Shown: positions 1 to 11,719, counted from the stretch's first letter. The stretch is DNA of 64,000 nt from Antedon mediterranea (GCF_964355755.1 NC_092680.1:20189001-20253000), one strand, 5' to 3'. Program-made: numbers and translations. Notes: generated by a model not told the origin, from the sequence alone.

Positions 1-1949
1 TATTTTTACTATAAGGCGCGCCTATGCCTGAACCTATTAGGCCTACCGGTTACGATATGCACTAAATATGTCCATCATTATGGGATTAAATATTCTTATT
101 TAGTTAGGCTATTTATTAAATAATAATATATTACGAACTGAGGCCTACTATGTAGTAGGCCTATGTGTAGCCACAAATCGTTAAACGATATATAATTTAG
201 TCCTACAATTTCACTGAACTCTAAGTATGTGATCGTAAAAATCATATATTTTATGATATTAATATCATAAATAATTTAATTATACAATATCAGACTAAAA
301 TAGAAGAATTTTAGTTTTGCTAAACGGTCATAATATAGACTGTAACATAAATTAAATGTCATATACTGTAATAAAAATAAGAAATTGTGTCGTTGGAATT
401 CTAATATACGTATATTTTTGAATATTCATGAGAACAAATTACATAATTTTTTTCATGCGCGCATTTGCGCGCACTAAAATATGATTTTAAAATAAGTTGG
501 AGTCTTTAATATGCTACAAAATGCACTAGGGTTCGTAAATTAAAAAGTTGCTTAAACGGTCAAATTTCGATTTACCAAATGATACGTCTATGGCTTGATA
601 AAAAATATGATTAATTTGTTAGCTGGTATAAAAACTGCGATATCTCCGTGAAAATTTACTCGATTTTTAAACGGTTTTTTTGAGAAAAAAGCTCAAAGAA
701 CAATGAACAACTGCACAAAGGTCATGCTTCACTATGATGTATTAGAAACTACTGCGCATGCCTCTGTTTACTTTTCTTGTCACCGATGTCATGCCTGGCT
801 TCTTCCTTAATTAGGGTGTTACGTAATCAGAGCCGACTCTGCAGCGAGCTGCACGAGTAAACAGGATGTTCTTCAAAGGATCGTTATGGGAAGTTTATTA
901 CCCTATGCTTAAGCACTACCGCACAGCGTGATACTAATTGGATTAACTGGATAGCTAGGCCGTGTTGTGCCTCCTCTTATTCTTTACTCCATGATGTATA
1001 GTCATGCATCTTAGCAACAACCAATCCAACGATGTAGCGTTTTACTACCAGTACCATTAGATTAGATAAAATCAATAGAACTTTAAAATATCATTACTTA
1101 CATCATATAAAAAGAATAGTTTAAATTAGGTATATATCATAAAAACACGATCTATCTACGATTAATCATGATTAAAACACGTCACCATAACATAAACATT
1201 ATTAATTTTTGTTCCGACACTGACTTGACAAGCATAACAATGTTTTGGGTTTATTCAGCTAAAGACTGGGATGATGGGCTTTCGAGTAGAGTGTCTGTCA
1301 CTATCTTTACGTAGCCATCTTTGTTTATATTTTCCTGCAGGTATTGTTATTTGTATTGTACTTGCCTGAATAAGGGTTAGATAATAGAGCTGTGTATGAT
1401 TTTATATACCATAGTAATAATCCATAATAATTATATATATTTTCTTGTAAGTAAATTCACCATGATAGCAACTGAATGTAGAAATAAAACCTATGCCTAT
1501 AGAAGACAATAATTTCTTTTGAATTTATTATTATTCAATCAATATTCCCCAGGCCATTGTTACAATGGTAGGCCATGTAGCAGATACGCTATACATAATA
1601 ATAGTTACAGAAAATGAAAAAAAAAAAATGAAAATTTACTAAGTTATATTACATACTTGAATGACTTATCAGTTTTAAAAAACATTTAAAGACTTTTTTA
1701 AATTTTAACCAATGCTATGACAGTATGTGGAGTGGCGCTGATTATGAGCTTATCATAAAATTGGGCGCTATATCAATGTTAATGATGTATGCTTTACGTT
1801 CTTATATTTTTTATCATATGTAAAAGCTATTGTAAATTAGGCACTTGTACATAAAATGATTGCTGTAAAAATGTACATTTCCACCATTGATATGACAAGC
1901 ACAAGATTCTTTGTCAGACCTTTTCATAGTTACTGATAAAGAAAGCAGT
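1..1949. other. Intergenic, AT-rich, no gene seen
   Basis: I see no convincing open frame or exon here. A palindromic octamer TGCGCGCA occurs twice, 2 bp apart, at 456-473. A slightly GC-richer patch lies around 720-960. Nothing recognisable as a gene or RNA. Confidence 0.5.
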
Positions 1950-2278
1950 ATACTTGCGCTTGTTTGGCTACTCTGTATGTATAATCATAAAACTCTTCGC
2001 GATCTGTGTGAGAAAACCTTCTCAACCGTGACGAGTTGTAAACAATTCTAATTAGCATAATGCATACTCGTGGTTTGAAATCTTTGTTTACTTTTGCTCG
2101 CGACGATTTTCCAGACCAAATATAATCAAATTAATTTACCTGTTAATTACGTAAACTTTTTGTTTTTGGTTCGAATTTTCAACTTAAAGTGAATAACTTT
2201 AATATTACTTTGATATGGCTAATTTAAATTTAGAATATTTTGACCTTTATTTTTTGTGTTTCAAGGGACAATACATCT
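1950..2278. mobile_element. MITE-B copy, left end missing
   Basis: This stretch matches the right three fifths of the complete copy at 18373-18907: the same 'ggctactctgtatg' block, the same TTAATTACGTAAACTT block, and the same end GGGACAATACATCT. The left terminus is missing, so the copy is truncated. No coding capacity. Confidence 0.6.
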
Positions 2279-2567
2279 GTACTGTATTTTTATAGCAGTG
2301 CCGGTAGATTTATTTTTTTTTCTTACAGTGAAAACTCACCATAGGCTGTATAACATGTAAAAGCTGAACCAATTATCTATACAAAACACCGAAGTAATAT
2401 TACATAACCAAAATATTTGTTTAAAACTAATGAAATATAAATAAATAATACAGGTCATGTTTTGGCAGGTTATCGGGTTGGCGGCTGGCCATCTATCGTA
2501 TAAAGCAGAAATGGGTTCAACTGTATTATAGGTGTTGGCCATTGTTGGTTTCTTCATTCAATTCAAT

Positions 2568-2719
2568 TCAATTCAAATTTTTTGATAGTAATTGTTTTAT
2601 CTCCTTTGTGGAAGTATTTATCTTCATATTAACAAAAACTAACTGTACTAATAGGCATATTAGTACTGTTATGAATACGCCAATATTCCATCCATTGTTA
2701 CATTCACATGCACTATACA
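2568..2719 (-). CDS. Transmembrane segment and cytoplasmic tail of the Ig gene
   Basis: The minus-strand translation reads SACECNNGW, then about 20 hydrophobic residues (IGVFITVLICLLVQLVFV), then a Lys-rich tail and TAA at 2568. A hydrophobic helix followed by positive residues is the signature of a type I membrane anchor. It joins in frame to the linker piece at 5498 once the transposon and the ATACA duplication are ignored. Confidence 0.65.
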
Positions 2720-5497
2720 CAGGCCCGTAGCCAGAATGCATCAGAGGGGGGTTTTCTTGACACCAAGTATTTTGCGAGCGCAGCGAGCAACTGTAGGCTG
2801 GGGGCCAGGGGGCCGCCAAGGGCCCCCCCGGTGGGGGTCCAGGGGGCGAAGTCCCCTGGAAGCTTTGGCTCTCAGAGCAATTTCGGTTGTTTTAATAAGC
2901 TTACAGAGACATTTTTTACCTACTAAAATCTGAGTTATGCAGAGAAATTATATAGTACAGTATTATGGAAGTTAGTAGTACTGATCATGAAATACAGCTT
3001 TATTGTTGCAAAAAAGTATATTATATTAGGCCCTTAAATAATTTCTTATCCTATAAACATAAAAAACAAAGAATACCGTATATTTCGGTGTACAAGTCGC
3101 ACCTGTGTATAAGACGCACCCATAACGGAGACTGAAATATTAGTATTTATGTAGTCGATGCATAAGACGCACTTATTTCTAGGCCGAAATTTAAACATTT
3201 TACAATCAAAACAATGGTATTTTAATAATAAAACAACGATATTTGAGACATATTTATTAGAATCAAATGATATAATTTTGTTTGATTGCCTTTATTACAT
3301 CGTAATCAGTCTCTACTTCAACTACTACTACTACTTAAACTGAACATTCAATGAAAAGGGAAATCCCCATATTGTTTCAGTTACGATGCACTGTGTGGGT
3401 AGGGCTAGCCTATGTCATTTAAGTAACTTTAATTTCATATTATTTAAATATATACCTTCTTATTGTGTGTATGACCATTATAAGATCAATCCAAATGATG
3501 TTCAGTTTTTTGGGCTGATAATGAACCAGGAATTTCCATGCATGCATTACAGCAATATGAGGAGAAAAGAACACTAACCATTAGTCTGGGCTCCAGACGG
3601 AGTTTTTTCTTAATATTAGTAAAAATATAAATATTTTTGCACATATGGCGTTTCATACGTGTATTACTTGAGTTTGGATACTCCGTCTGGGGAAACACGC
3701 AAATGTCACGTGGTTTGACACCAAGAATTCTTGGTGCATAGATTATCCGGTTGACTAGTTTCAGCTGCATGCGATTGGCTACTCACTCATACACTGTTTT
3801 AATATTCATATTTCAGAATTTCAAGCGCATGCGCTATGTTACGTTTAGACAATATGTACTTTGGGTACATTGATGAAAGTTTCTGAAGGCTAGAAAGGAT
3901 TTTATATGGATCATTTAATCAGGGAGATGTAATTTACATCTCCCTGATTTAATATTACGCGGAGATAATTTGATTTAATTCCCACCCAGACCTGTCCTGT
4001 TCTGTGTAGTGGTGTAGCCCTGTTGTGTGTGAATCCTGTTGTGTGCCGGTGGTGGTATTATGTAGGCCTACCTTATTGGCGTTTTATTTGGCAGGTCATA
4101 CGTGCGCGTTGAGTAGGACCTACGAAGGAGGCATAGGCTAAGGACTAAACAATTAATAAACAAAACAACTTGGCAACACGATTTCATATTTTAACAGTCT
4201 CGATCGTACATTCAGCACTGTACGTTGGCCTACTCGATCTTTTTCATTTTGAAACAAAATGATCATTGGTTGATTCGAAATCCATATTTACATACCGCCC
4301 GCCCCATATAGCCAAATACGGTATGATAACCTACGTCATTCTTATCGGATGTTTGCGGTCTGCAAATCGATTTCTATACGTGTTTCACAAGTCTGTATTT
4401 TCGCGGTCGAAATAAAAACAAATAAATTTTTAAAAAAACAATACAGACTTGGGGCAAGTCTAACTAACCATGTGCTCCTTGCCTGGTGGCCAGCACTGTT
4501 GGCCATATACACTATGAGATTAGGGGAAGCTACTTAACACAATAACAACACACTCTTTTAGATATCGCTTGACATACGAACTATTGCCTACATGATTATA
4601 AAATTATGTGATTGTTGACATAGAGATGTAATAAAAATAAACCACCGTGATCAAGGGAAATAGTTATTGTGTAATTAAAATGTGACACCACCGTAATTAA
4701 TGGACTCTTCCATAAATGTGTTGCGCTGTGATGCTGCATGCTGCTAGTACACACCCGCGAGTTCAGAGGGTATTACTAGGCCTGGGTAGAATATCTAATG
4801 CGTACTGTAATATTAATTAATACAGTCGAGGATGACAATTTACCTTAACTAAAAATTCAATAAACTTGTTACCACACTGTGGTTAGACAGGAGTGAGTAA
4901 CTAGCGAGGCCTACATTGCAGAGTAGTACACTATTTTTAATTAATTTAAATATTAGTAGGTAATTAAATTAATTAGGGTAACATTTAGAGGTCAAATTTG
5001 CGTGTCAAAAGTGCGTCTTATACACCGAAATATACGGTAGGCCTACGTACACGTACCAATTTAACTCAACACCATTTTTATTCAAGTTTACACAGTGAAA
5101 TTCTTTGGTTTAATGAAAAATATTTCCAGGAAAAAAATTAAAATCCCCAAAAAGATTGAACTGAACTGAACGTGATCTTATGCGTTCCGAAAAACCCGGC
5201 CGAAGCACGCGATTGGTCAGTCCATTTTTCTGTCATATTTATAACCATCATCTCTCAACAATCTCTCGATCTCACGCTCAGCAGTGACTTTGACATCGGA
5301 CAATCTGTATATTCGATCGATTTAAACATAGTCAATAGAAGTAAAATGACCAAAAAATCTGCTATAATTGATAATTAATTGCACGATTTTGGAAGTGGGG
5401 CCTTTTTTTTTCAAGGGGGGTTCGCTGGTAAAAGGGGGGTTCGCGCAAAAGGGGGGGTTCGCCCGAACCCCAAAAAACCCCCCTGGCTACGGGCCTG
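2720..5497. mobile_element. DNA transposon copy 1 (TIR CAGGCCCGTAGCCAG, 5-bp TSD ATACA)
   Basis: The ends are CAGGCCCGTAGCCAG and its inverse CTGGCTACGGGCCTG. The element is flanked by ATACA at 2715-2719 and 5498-5502. It is 2778 bp long with no open frame above about 70 codons, so non-autonomous. Internal sub-terminal motifs of the type 'ACCGTATATTTCGGTGTA' occur near both ends in opposite orientation. A 5-bp duplication does not match hAT (8 bp) or TA-targeting families; I do not assign a superfamily. Confidence 0.8.
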
Positions 5498-5661
5498 ATA
5501 CATAATAACATCATCCTCCAATTTTTCTGTCGTTGTTTCAGTCGTTTTCTCTGTAGCAGTGACATCATCTTCTACTTGTAGAATTATTTTATTTGTAGTT
5601 GTTTTTTTTAATATATCAGCCAGGCCACAAGTCAGTGGCCTCTCTCTTTCTTCATACACTT
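5498..5661 (-). CDS. Linker segment of the Ig gene between two transposons
   Basis: A short minus-strand stretch is open in the same frame as the Ig exon and the transmembrane piece. It encodes an acidic, Thr/Glu-rich spacer (for example TATEKTTETTTEK) like a juxtamembrane stalk. It is bounded on both sides by identical transposon ends and carries one copy of each 5-bp duplication (5498-5502 and 5657-5661). Confidence 0.65.
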
Positions 5662-7513
5662 CAGGCCCGTAGCCAGGGGGGTTTTTTGGGGTTCGGGCGA
5701 ACCCCCCCTTTTGCGCGAACCCCCCTTTTACCAGCGAACCCCCCTTGAAAAACAAAGGCCCCACTTCCAAAATCGTGCAATTAATTATCAATTATAGCAG
5801 ATTTTTTGGTCATTTTACTTCTATTGACTATGTTTAAATCGATCGAATATACAGATTGTCCGATGTCAAAGTCACTGCTGAGCGTGAGATCGAGAGATTG
5901 TTGAGAGATGATGGTTATAAATATGACAGAAAAATGGACTGACCAATCGCGTGCTTCGGCCGGGCTTCGGAACGCACAAGATCACGTTCAGTTCAGTTCA
6001 ATCTTTTTGGGGATTTTTATTTTTTTCCTGGAAATATTTTTCATTAAACCAAAGAATTTCACTGTTTAGGCCTAATCTTGAATAAAAATGGTGCTGAGTT
6101 AAATTGGTACGTGTACGTAGGCCTACCGTATATTTCGGTGTATAAGACGCACTTTTGACACGCAAATTTGACCTCTAAATGTAACCCTAATTAATTTAAT
6201 TACCTACTAATACTTAAATTAATTAAAAATAGTGTAGGCCTACTACTCTGCAATGTAGGCCTAGCTAGTTACTCACTCCTGTCTAACCACAGTGTGGTAA
6301 CAAGTTTATTGAATTTTTAGTTAAGGTAAATTGTCATCCTCGACTGTATTAATTAATATTACAGTACGCATTAGATATTCTACCCAGGCCTAGCAATACC
6401 CTCTGAACTCGCGGGTGTGTACTAGCAGCATGCAGCATCACAGCGCAACACATTTATGGAAGAGTCCATTAATTACGGTGGTGTCACATTTTAATTACAC
6501 AATAACTATTTCCCTTGATCACGGTGGTTTATTTTTATTACATCTCTATGTCAACAATCACATAATTTTATAATCATGTAGTCAATAGTTCGTATGTCAA
6601 GCGATATCTAAAAGAGTGTGTTGTTATTGTGTTAAGTAGCTTCCCCTAATCTTATAGTGTAATGGCCAACAGTGCTGGCCACCAGGCAAGGAGCACATGG
6701 TTAGTGCTCTCTCCTCATATTATTGCTGTAATGCATGCATGGAAATAGGAAAGATTTTCATATAGGCCTACCCAACATGATATTCCTGGTTCATTATCAG
6801 CCCAAAAAACTGAACATCATTTGGATTGATTTTATAATGGTCATACACACAATAAGAAGGTATATATTTAAATAATATGAAATTAAAGTTACTTAAATAG
6901 ACTTAGGCTAGCCCTACCCACACAGTGCATCGTAACTGAAACAATATGGGGATTTCCCTTTTCATTGAACGTTCAGTTGAAGTAGAGACTGATTACGATG
7001 TAATAAAGGCAATCAAACAAAATTATATCATTTGATTCTAATATGTCTCAAATATCGTTATTTTATTATTAAAATACCATTGTTTTGATTGTAAAATGTT
7101 TAAATTTCGGCCTAGAAATAAGTGCGTCTTATGCATCGACTACATAAAAAATACTAATATTTCAGTCTCCGTTATGGGTGCGTCTTATACACAGGTGCGA
7201 CTTGTACACCGAAATATACGGTACTATTTGTTTTTTATGTTTATAGGATAAGAAATTACTTAAGGGCCTAATATAATATACTTTTTTGCAACAATAAAGC
7301 TGTATTTCATGATCAGTACTACTAACTTCCATACTGTAGGCCTACTATATAATTTCTCTGCATAACCCAGATTTTAGTAGGTAAAAAATGTCTCTGTAAG
7401 CTTATTAAAACAACCAAAATTGCTCTGGCCCCCAGCCTACAGTTGCTCGCTGCGCTCGCAAAATACTTGGTGTCAAGAAAACCCCCCTCTGATGCATTCT
7501 GGCTACGGGCCTG
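5662..7513. mobile_element. DNA transposon copy 2, inverted and internally deleted (TSD CACTT)
   Basis: This is the reverse complement of copy 1, with the same terminal CAGGCCCGTAGCCAG and flanked by CACTT at 5657-5661 and 7514-7518. It is 1852 bp long. It lacks the part of copy 1 between about 3580 and 4465; the breakpoint lies at the 9-mer ACTAACCAT, present twice in copy 1. It is otherwise highly similar to copy 1, so both insertions look recent. Confidence 0.8.
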
Positions 7514-7821
7514 CACTTCTATTGACATTAGCCGACAATGCTCACCGTTGGTTTCAATTACTGTTAGCCATGCTTCTTTAGATACTTCTGCTTCTCCATT
7601 CTTCCAAACTTTACATTGATAATAGCCTTGATCTGTACATTTTACTTCATCTATTTCCAAAATAGTTTTGCGTTGATCATACATCACATTGAAATGTTCA
7701 TCTGGTGTAATAGTTGTACCATTTTTCAGCCACTCACACTTTTCAGGTACCTCATTCAAAGGGCATGTAAACTTGGTGTCCGCATTCCCTTCATAAACCG
7801 GTTTTTCATGACTTTCTGGTC
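7514..7821 (-). CDS. Immunoglobulin (I-set-like) domain exon
   Basis: The translation shows the hallmarks of an Ig domain: a B-strand cysteine in FTCP, the core tryptophan in CEWLKNG about a dozen residues later, and the F-strand motif DQGYYQC, followed by a G strand ending AWLTVIE. An extra cysteine pair (KC-EW and VKC) may form a second disulfide. An acceptor is possible just above 7821. A GTATGT donor at 7904-7899 would leave an 83-nt intron with compatible phase. The exon runs straight into a transposon end at 7513. Confidence 0.75.
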
Positions 7822-7904
7822 CTCGATCAAGAAGTTGTCCACCAACATTCACAAATAAATGTACAAAATTAAACAAATTGTAGGACAGTCAAATATAAAC
7901 ATAC

Positions 7905-7966
7905 TTGTGATTTCTGGTAGTTGTATTGTAGTAAAGTTTTTAGCTGTGTTATGTTCCTTGACAACA
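7905..7966 (-). CDS. Possible short upstream exon of the Ig gene
   Basis: A canonical donor GTATGT lies just below 7905. The frame upstream of it (ending QLPEIT) leaves one base that joins in phase to the Ig exon at 7821, making Arg. Its own acceptor is ambiguous (AG at about 7967 or 7978). The proposed intron of 83 nt is much shorter than others in the window, so this is tentative. Confidence 0.25.
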
Positions 7967-8733
7967 CTCAGCAGCAACTCGCATCATTGATGCCATTGTT
8001 TGTAATACAATATTCTTTTGAATTTATTAGTCAGACTTCTACCATATGCCAAAATGTATAGAATATGGTTCAGTAAACAGTTTATTGAAATATTTGCTGA
8101 CTGTATTTCCCACAGGATTCATCTAAGGTTATCAAACTTACTATTTTTTTGTTAATTACTTTTAATCACATTTTATCTTCAGGCCTATAAAATGTAAAAA
8201 AGTTATTAAGTGATATTTTACAAAACAAAATACTGATGTACTTTTTTGACTTTACAAACTTTTAAAGTTATTTTTTTTTTTTTTGCATGGCCAGTAGTTA
8301 CTAGTTTCTAGACCAATTCTACTTAATATTTGTAAAAACAACCACATTTTGGCACACATGGCATGTCATAAATTGGGCTTCCAGTTCTGAACAATAATCA
8401 AAACGCCAGCTAACCAGTGACACTCATTAAAGAATACTAAACAATGTAAAACTAGACTTATTGCAAGTCTATGTCAGTAAAAATTTCTAACATAGTGTGA
8501 CATAAAGATCAAAAAGGTCCATCAGTTGTGTAGTCTTTTTATTTTATATATCATACACCACAATTTGTTATTCATTACATTATGTGTATTCAATTCAAAT
8601 TACAGTTAATGTCTAAAATTAAAATAAGAATTAAAAGGAACATTTTCAACTCCATCACAAGCTCAACGATTCTAATAAATAGATTTATTTAACACAAATC
8701 AAGATCAAACATAATAGGCCATTAGAATTTAAG
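7967..8733. other. Intronic or intergenic stretch, no feature seen
   Basis: AT-rich sequence upstream (on the minus strand) of the Ig exon. I see no convincing further exon. Missing 5' exons of the Ig gene would be expected somewhere between here and the HMBOX1 3' end. Confidence 0.4.
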
Positions 8734-9020
8734 TTAAAGATGTATTGTCCCCCAAAATCATGAAAAATAAAGATTTATAAGATCAGACTTTTAATAACCC
8801 ATTTTGCAGTTTAATGTAGTTAAGAAATTATTCACTTCCATAGAAGAAAAAAGAACAAACATAATTATTTCACTTATATAAATCAAAAGAAACAGTTTAT
8901 TTTAACCAAAAACCATTGTCTGACAGGCAATGTAAGTATTTTTTGCTTTAAATTACATTTGTTTTCAGGTAAATAATTGTTTTTCGATCCAGTTTTTGGT
9001 CAAAGTGGATAACTGTTCAA

Positions 9021-9982
9021 ATAATAATAATAATAATAATAGTAATAAATGAAAACTTATATAGCGCCGGTATCCTCCACCCATGTGGCGCTCATGGCGC
9101 TTTGTGCATTAACAACGTGCGAGAACATCAGCGAATAGCGACGTCTTTAGGTTGGTCTTGAAACTGTTTAGACTAGTTGAGCATTTAACTGTTGCTGGTA
9201 AGCTGTTCCATACACTTGCGGCCGCAACGTAAAAAGATCTCTGACCCCACTGATTTTTCGCTCTACGCTCTTGAAGAAGGTTTTGTGACAATGATCGTAG
9301 GCCTCTGCGGGATGATTCGTAACGATCCACAAGGTCAGATAAATAAGCAGGAGCACTGTCATTTAGGATCTTGAATACAAACAACGCAAGTTTGTACTTA
9401 ATACGTTGTTGAACAGGCAACCAATGCAAATCCATCAGGACAGGAGTTATGTGAGCGTTTGATTTTGTATAAGTTACAATTCTAGCTGCCATATTTTGCA
9501 AGCGCTGCAAACGTTGTATTTGAGATTTTGGTATGCCAAACAACAAGGCATTACCAATGTCAATTTTAGAAGTGACAAATGAGTGTACAATCAATTCAGC
9601 TGTTTTCTTGTTAAGATTACCGCGAATACGACCAAGGTTCCTAATCGATATGCATGCTGCTTTGGATACAGTTGTTATTTGTGCTTCCATAGTGAGATTA
9701 CTATCCAGCATGATTCCCAGATTCCGGACCACCGATGAGGGAGCGATGTTAGAGTTTCCGATTCTGATATGTGTGATGTTGATTTTGGAGATGTTACATT
9801 TAGACCCGATGATAATAAACTCTGTCTTTCCATCATTCAACTTTAGGTAATTTGTTGTCATCCAATTGCGAACATCTTCTATACAGGCTTCCATCTTACT
9901 GATTGCTGCAGCAACATCCCTTTGCACTGGATTTACTGACACATAAATCTGTGTATCATCTGCATAGAAATGGAAATGGCAT
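9021..9982 (-). mobile_element. 5'-truncated LINE, 3' end with (TTA)n tail
   Basis: Minus-strand non-LTR retrotransposon fragment. It starts right at the reverse transcriptase catalytic motif (FYADDTQIYVS) and runs through the conserved thumb region (GNALLFGIPKSQIQRLQ, LHWLPVQQRIKYKL, WNSLPATVK) to the stop at 9109. It then has a short 3' UTR and a TTA microsatellite tail at 9021-9040. The layout is that of the CR1/L2/Rex-type clades. The endonuclease and the RT fingers are missing, so it is dead on arrival. Confidence 0.85.
9109..9982 (-). pseudogene. LINE reverse transcriptase C-terminal fragment
   Basis: An open frame of about 290 codons holds the YADD box at its extreme N-terminus, then the RT palm/thumb and the C-terminal region ending in FKTNLKTSLFADV. 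There is no start codon belonging to it, because the element is truncated just upstream of the catalytic motif. No stop or frameshift inside, consistent with a young insertion. Confidence 0.8.
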
Positions 9983-10032
9983 ATTCAACACAAAATAATG
10001 AAAAAATGTTTAAGGGGACAATATATCTTTAA

Positions 10033-11438
10033 ATGTATTTATTTAGTATGTTCTATTTTCATCATTGTCAAACATTATAAACTTTTTAGATGAAATTTCA
10101 TTGCAATTTGTTAATCTGTGTTTCACTGAATAGTTCACATGATGCTTCATACTGTAACATGATAAAATAACATTGTTCATAGGCTTTAAAAAAAATTCAC
10201 ATTTAGAAAACATATTTAAATATTGATAAAAAATGGATAAAATATTTATTAATATTAAATCACCATTGCTGCATCATATACTAAAACCTGGACTGAACTT
10301 TTTTTTATCAAAGCTAAACCCAGACAATTATAATATCTGATAAAGCAATCTCTATATACACTGTGAAGTTAACATGCTTGTCAATCTCTGGATTTTCTAA
10401 TGGCCAAAACAGTGCTACTACCTAAGCCTCATTATGAGACACAATATTGCCGTAATCCCTTTAAAACTATATAAAATCCTTATGGCATGTAATATTCTTT
10501 AAAGACTATCATTAATTAATGTTATAAAGTAGTAGACACCGAGATACATCGTCAGCATATCTCTACTAAATAATCAAACCGATGGAATTATCTACATACA
10601 GTATTGAAGCCTCCTCTTTGAGCACTCAGTATGGATAACCCAGTCTTTTTAAAGCCTTGTCTACACTATCAAACTTTATGTGATAAAAAAATGTGATGTG
10701 CTCATATATGGACATGATGATGTCATATCACTACCATATTTGGGTATACCTCTACCATATTTGGGCAAATACATTTTTTTTTTGGTCACATAAAGTTTGA
10801 TAGTGTAGACAGAGCTTTTCCAAGTAACCATTATAAGATTATAAAGCAACATCCTTATATCATTGTAAATTCTTCCAATGATATCTTTTTGGATAAAGTG
10901 CTTCCATTCTTCATTACAATAGTAAAATTCTTTTAATTCAATAAAATGTAACATTAAATAATAATTATACAAACAAACAGAAGTCAGTATATCAGAAGAA
11001 GTTGCTATTCTGACTCAATATAATTGTCAAGGTCCTGACATGAACTCAAAATTCATGTTCTTCTAGAGTACTTTGTTACATCATTTGTAATTCTCCCAAG
11101 TCTTTCTGTGTATGTCTTGCATTATAATAGCATCATAACAGAAGTGTGACCGATCGGGCAAAACATCTGGTATGCTATTTTGTTGTCGACGTGTGACTTT
11201 TGTTTCAACACTGTATACAGCAAGTATATTTTTTTATTTATTTATACTGTGTGACCTCTTCAGTTAAAGGCTGGTCTCGCAGAGGGTACAGTTATGATCA
11301 GTGGCTGTGTGTGGACTAGTACACCAGTGTAACCCCCTACTTGTCTCCAAAGATGTACTAGGTTCCTTAAAGTGCACATGAGCTAAGATGTGTCCATCCG
11401 AGAAGATATATTAGACATCAAACTAATACCATTCAATA
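10033..11438. other. Region downstream of HMBOX1, including MITE-A copy 1
   Basis: AT-rich sequence with one MITE-A copy at 10651-10817. The block at 11138-11160 (TGTGACCGATCGGGCAAAAC) resembles the terminal repeat of the element at 23182-24690, but no partner end is visible. HMBOX1 3' UTR is expected just below 11439; I could not place a polyadenylation site with confidence. Confidence 0.4.
10651..10817. mobile_element. MITE-A copy 1
   Basis: Terminal inverted repeats of the type AAAGCTCTGTCTACACTATC / GATAGTGTAGACAGAGCTTT enclose a short core with the words 'gatgtgcccatatatgg' and 'tagtgatatgcc'. About 167 bp. Eight members of this family occur in the window. No coding capacity. TA at the borders suggests a TA target site (Tc1/mariner-like), not proven. 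Confidence 0.75.
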
Positions 11439-11719
11439 TTAATTTTCTAACAATGACCTGACATGACCTGAGAATCCTTGACCTTCGTCCTTTAAGGAAC
11501 CTCCATGCATTTCTAAAGTTACAGGTATAGGCATCATAGAACTCTCCACAGTATCAGTATTTCTCTGAGAATTATTAGCAATTTGAGCGAAGAAATCCGT
11601 GTTGGTTGGCATGGTACTGGAGCCCGAAACGTTTTCGGCATTTGGTGACAATTGATCATCAACCGAGTCTAGTGATTCAACTTCGACCGAAGCATCTGAG
11701 GCCTGACCACTTGTTATTT
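11439..11719 (-). CDS. HMBOX1: HMBOX1 coding exon 5 (C-terminal tail)
   Basis: Acceptor TTTAATCAG precedes 11719. The first codon is completed from exon 4 (phase 1). It encodes an acidic stretch (VEVESLDSVDDQ) and a Ser/Thr-rich tail ending VRSLLEN with TAA at 11439-11441. The tail is poorly conserved, as is usual for this family. Confidence 0.85.

Larger units (their letters stand above)
2568..7966 (-). pseudogene. Ig-domain single-pass membrane protein gene, last exon split by two transposons
   Basis: Read on the minus strand, three pieces form the 3' end of one gene: an Ig domain (7514-7821), an acidic Thr/Glu-rich linker (5498-5661) and a transmembrane segment plus short tail ending in TAA (2568-2719). 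Between them sit two copies of one transposon in opposite orientation. If each insertion and one copy of its 5-bp target duplication are left out, the frame runs without a stop from Ig domain to stop codon (about 204 codons). The expected product is a type I surface protein with an outside Ig domain and a cytoplasmic tail of roughly 25 residues. As it stands, translation would run from the Ig domain into the transposon and stop there. The 5' exons (signal peptide, any other Ig domains) are not identified. Family not assigned. Confidence 0.7.
8734..10032. mobile_element. MITE-B copy split by a LINE insertion
   Basis: The left end TTAAAGATGTATTGTCCC and right end GGGACAATATATCTTTAA are inverted complements, with TTAA at both borders suggesting TTAA target use. 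The interior resembles the copy at 53852-54192. The LINE at 9021-9982 sits inside, so the MITE was here first. Confidence 0.65.

Noticed and set aside
456-473. TGCGCGCA pair as a promoter element
   Set aside because: No nearby gene start seen in the window; could serve a gene to the left, but nothing supports it.
9533-9850. 105-codon plus-strand frame
   Set aside because: Antisense shadow of the LINE reverse transcriptase fragment.
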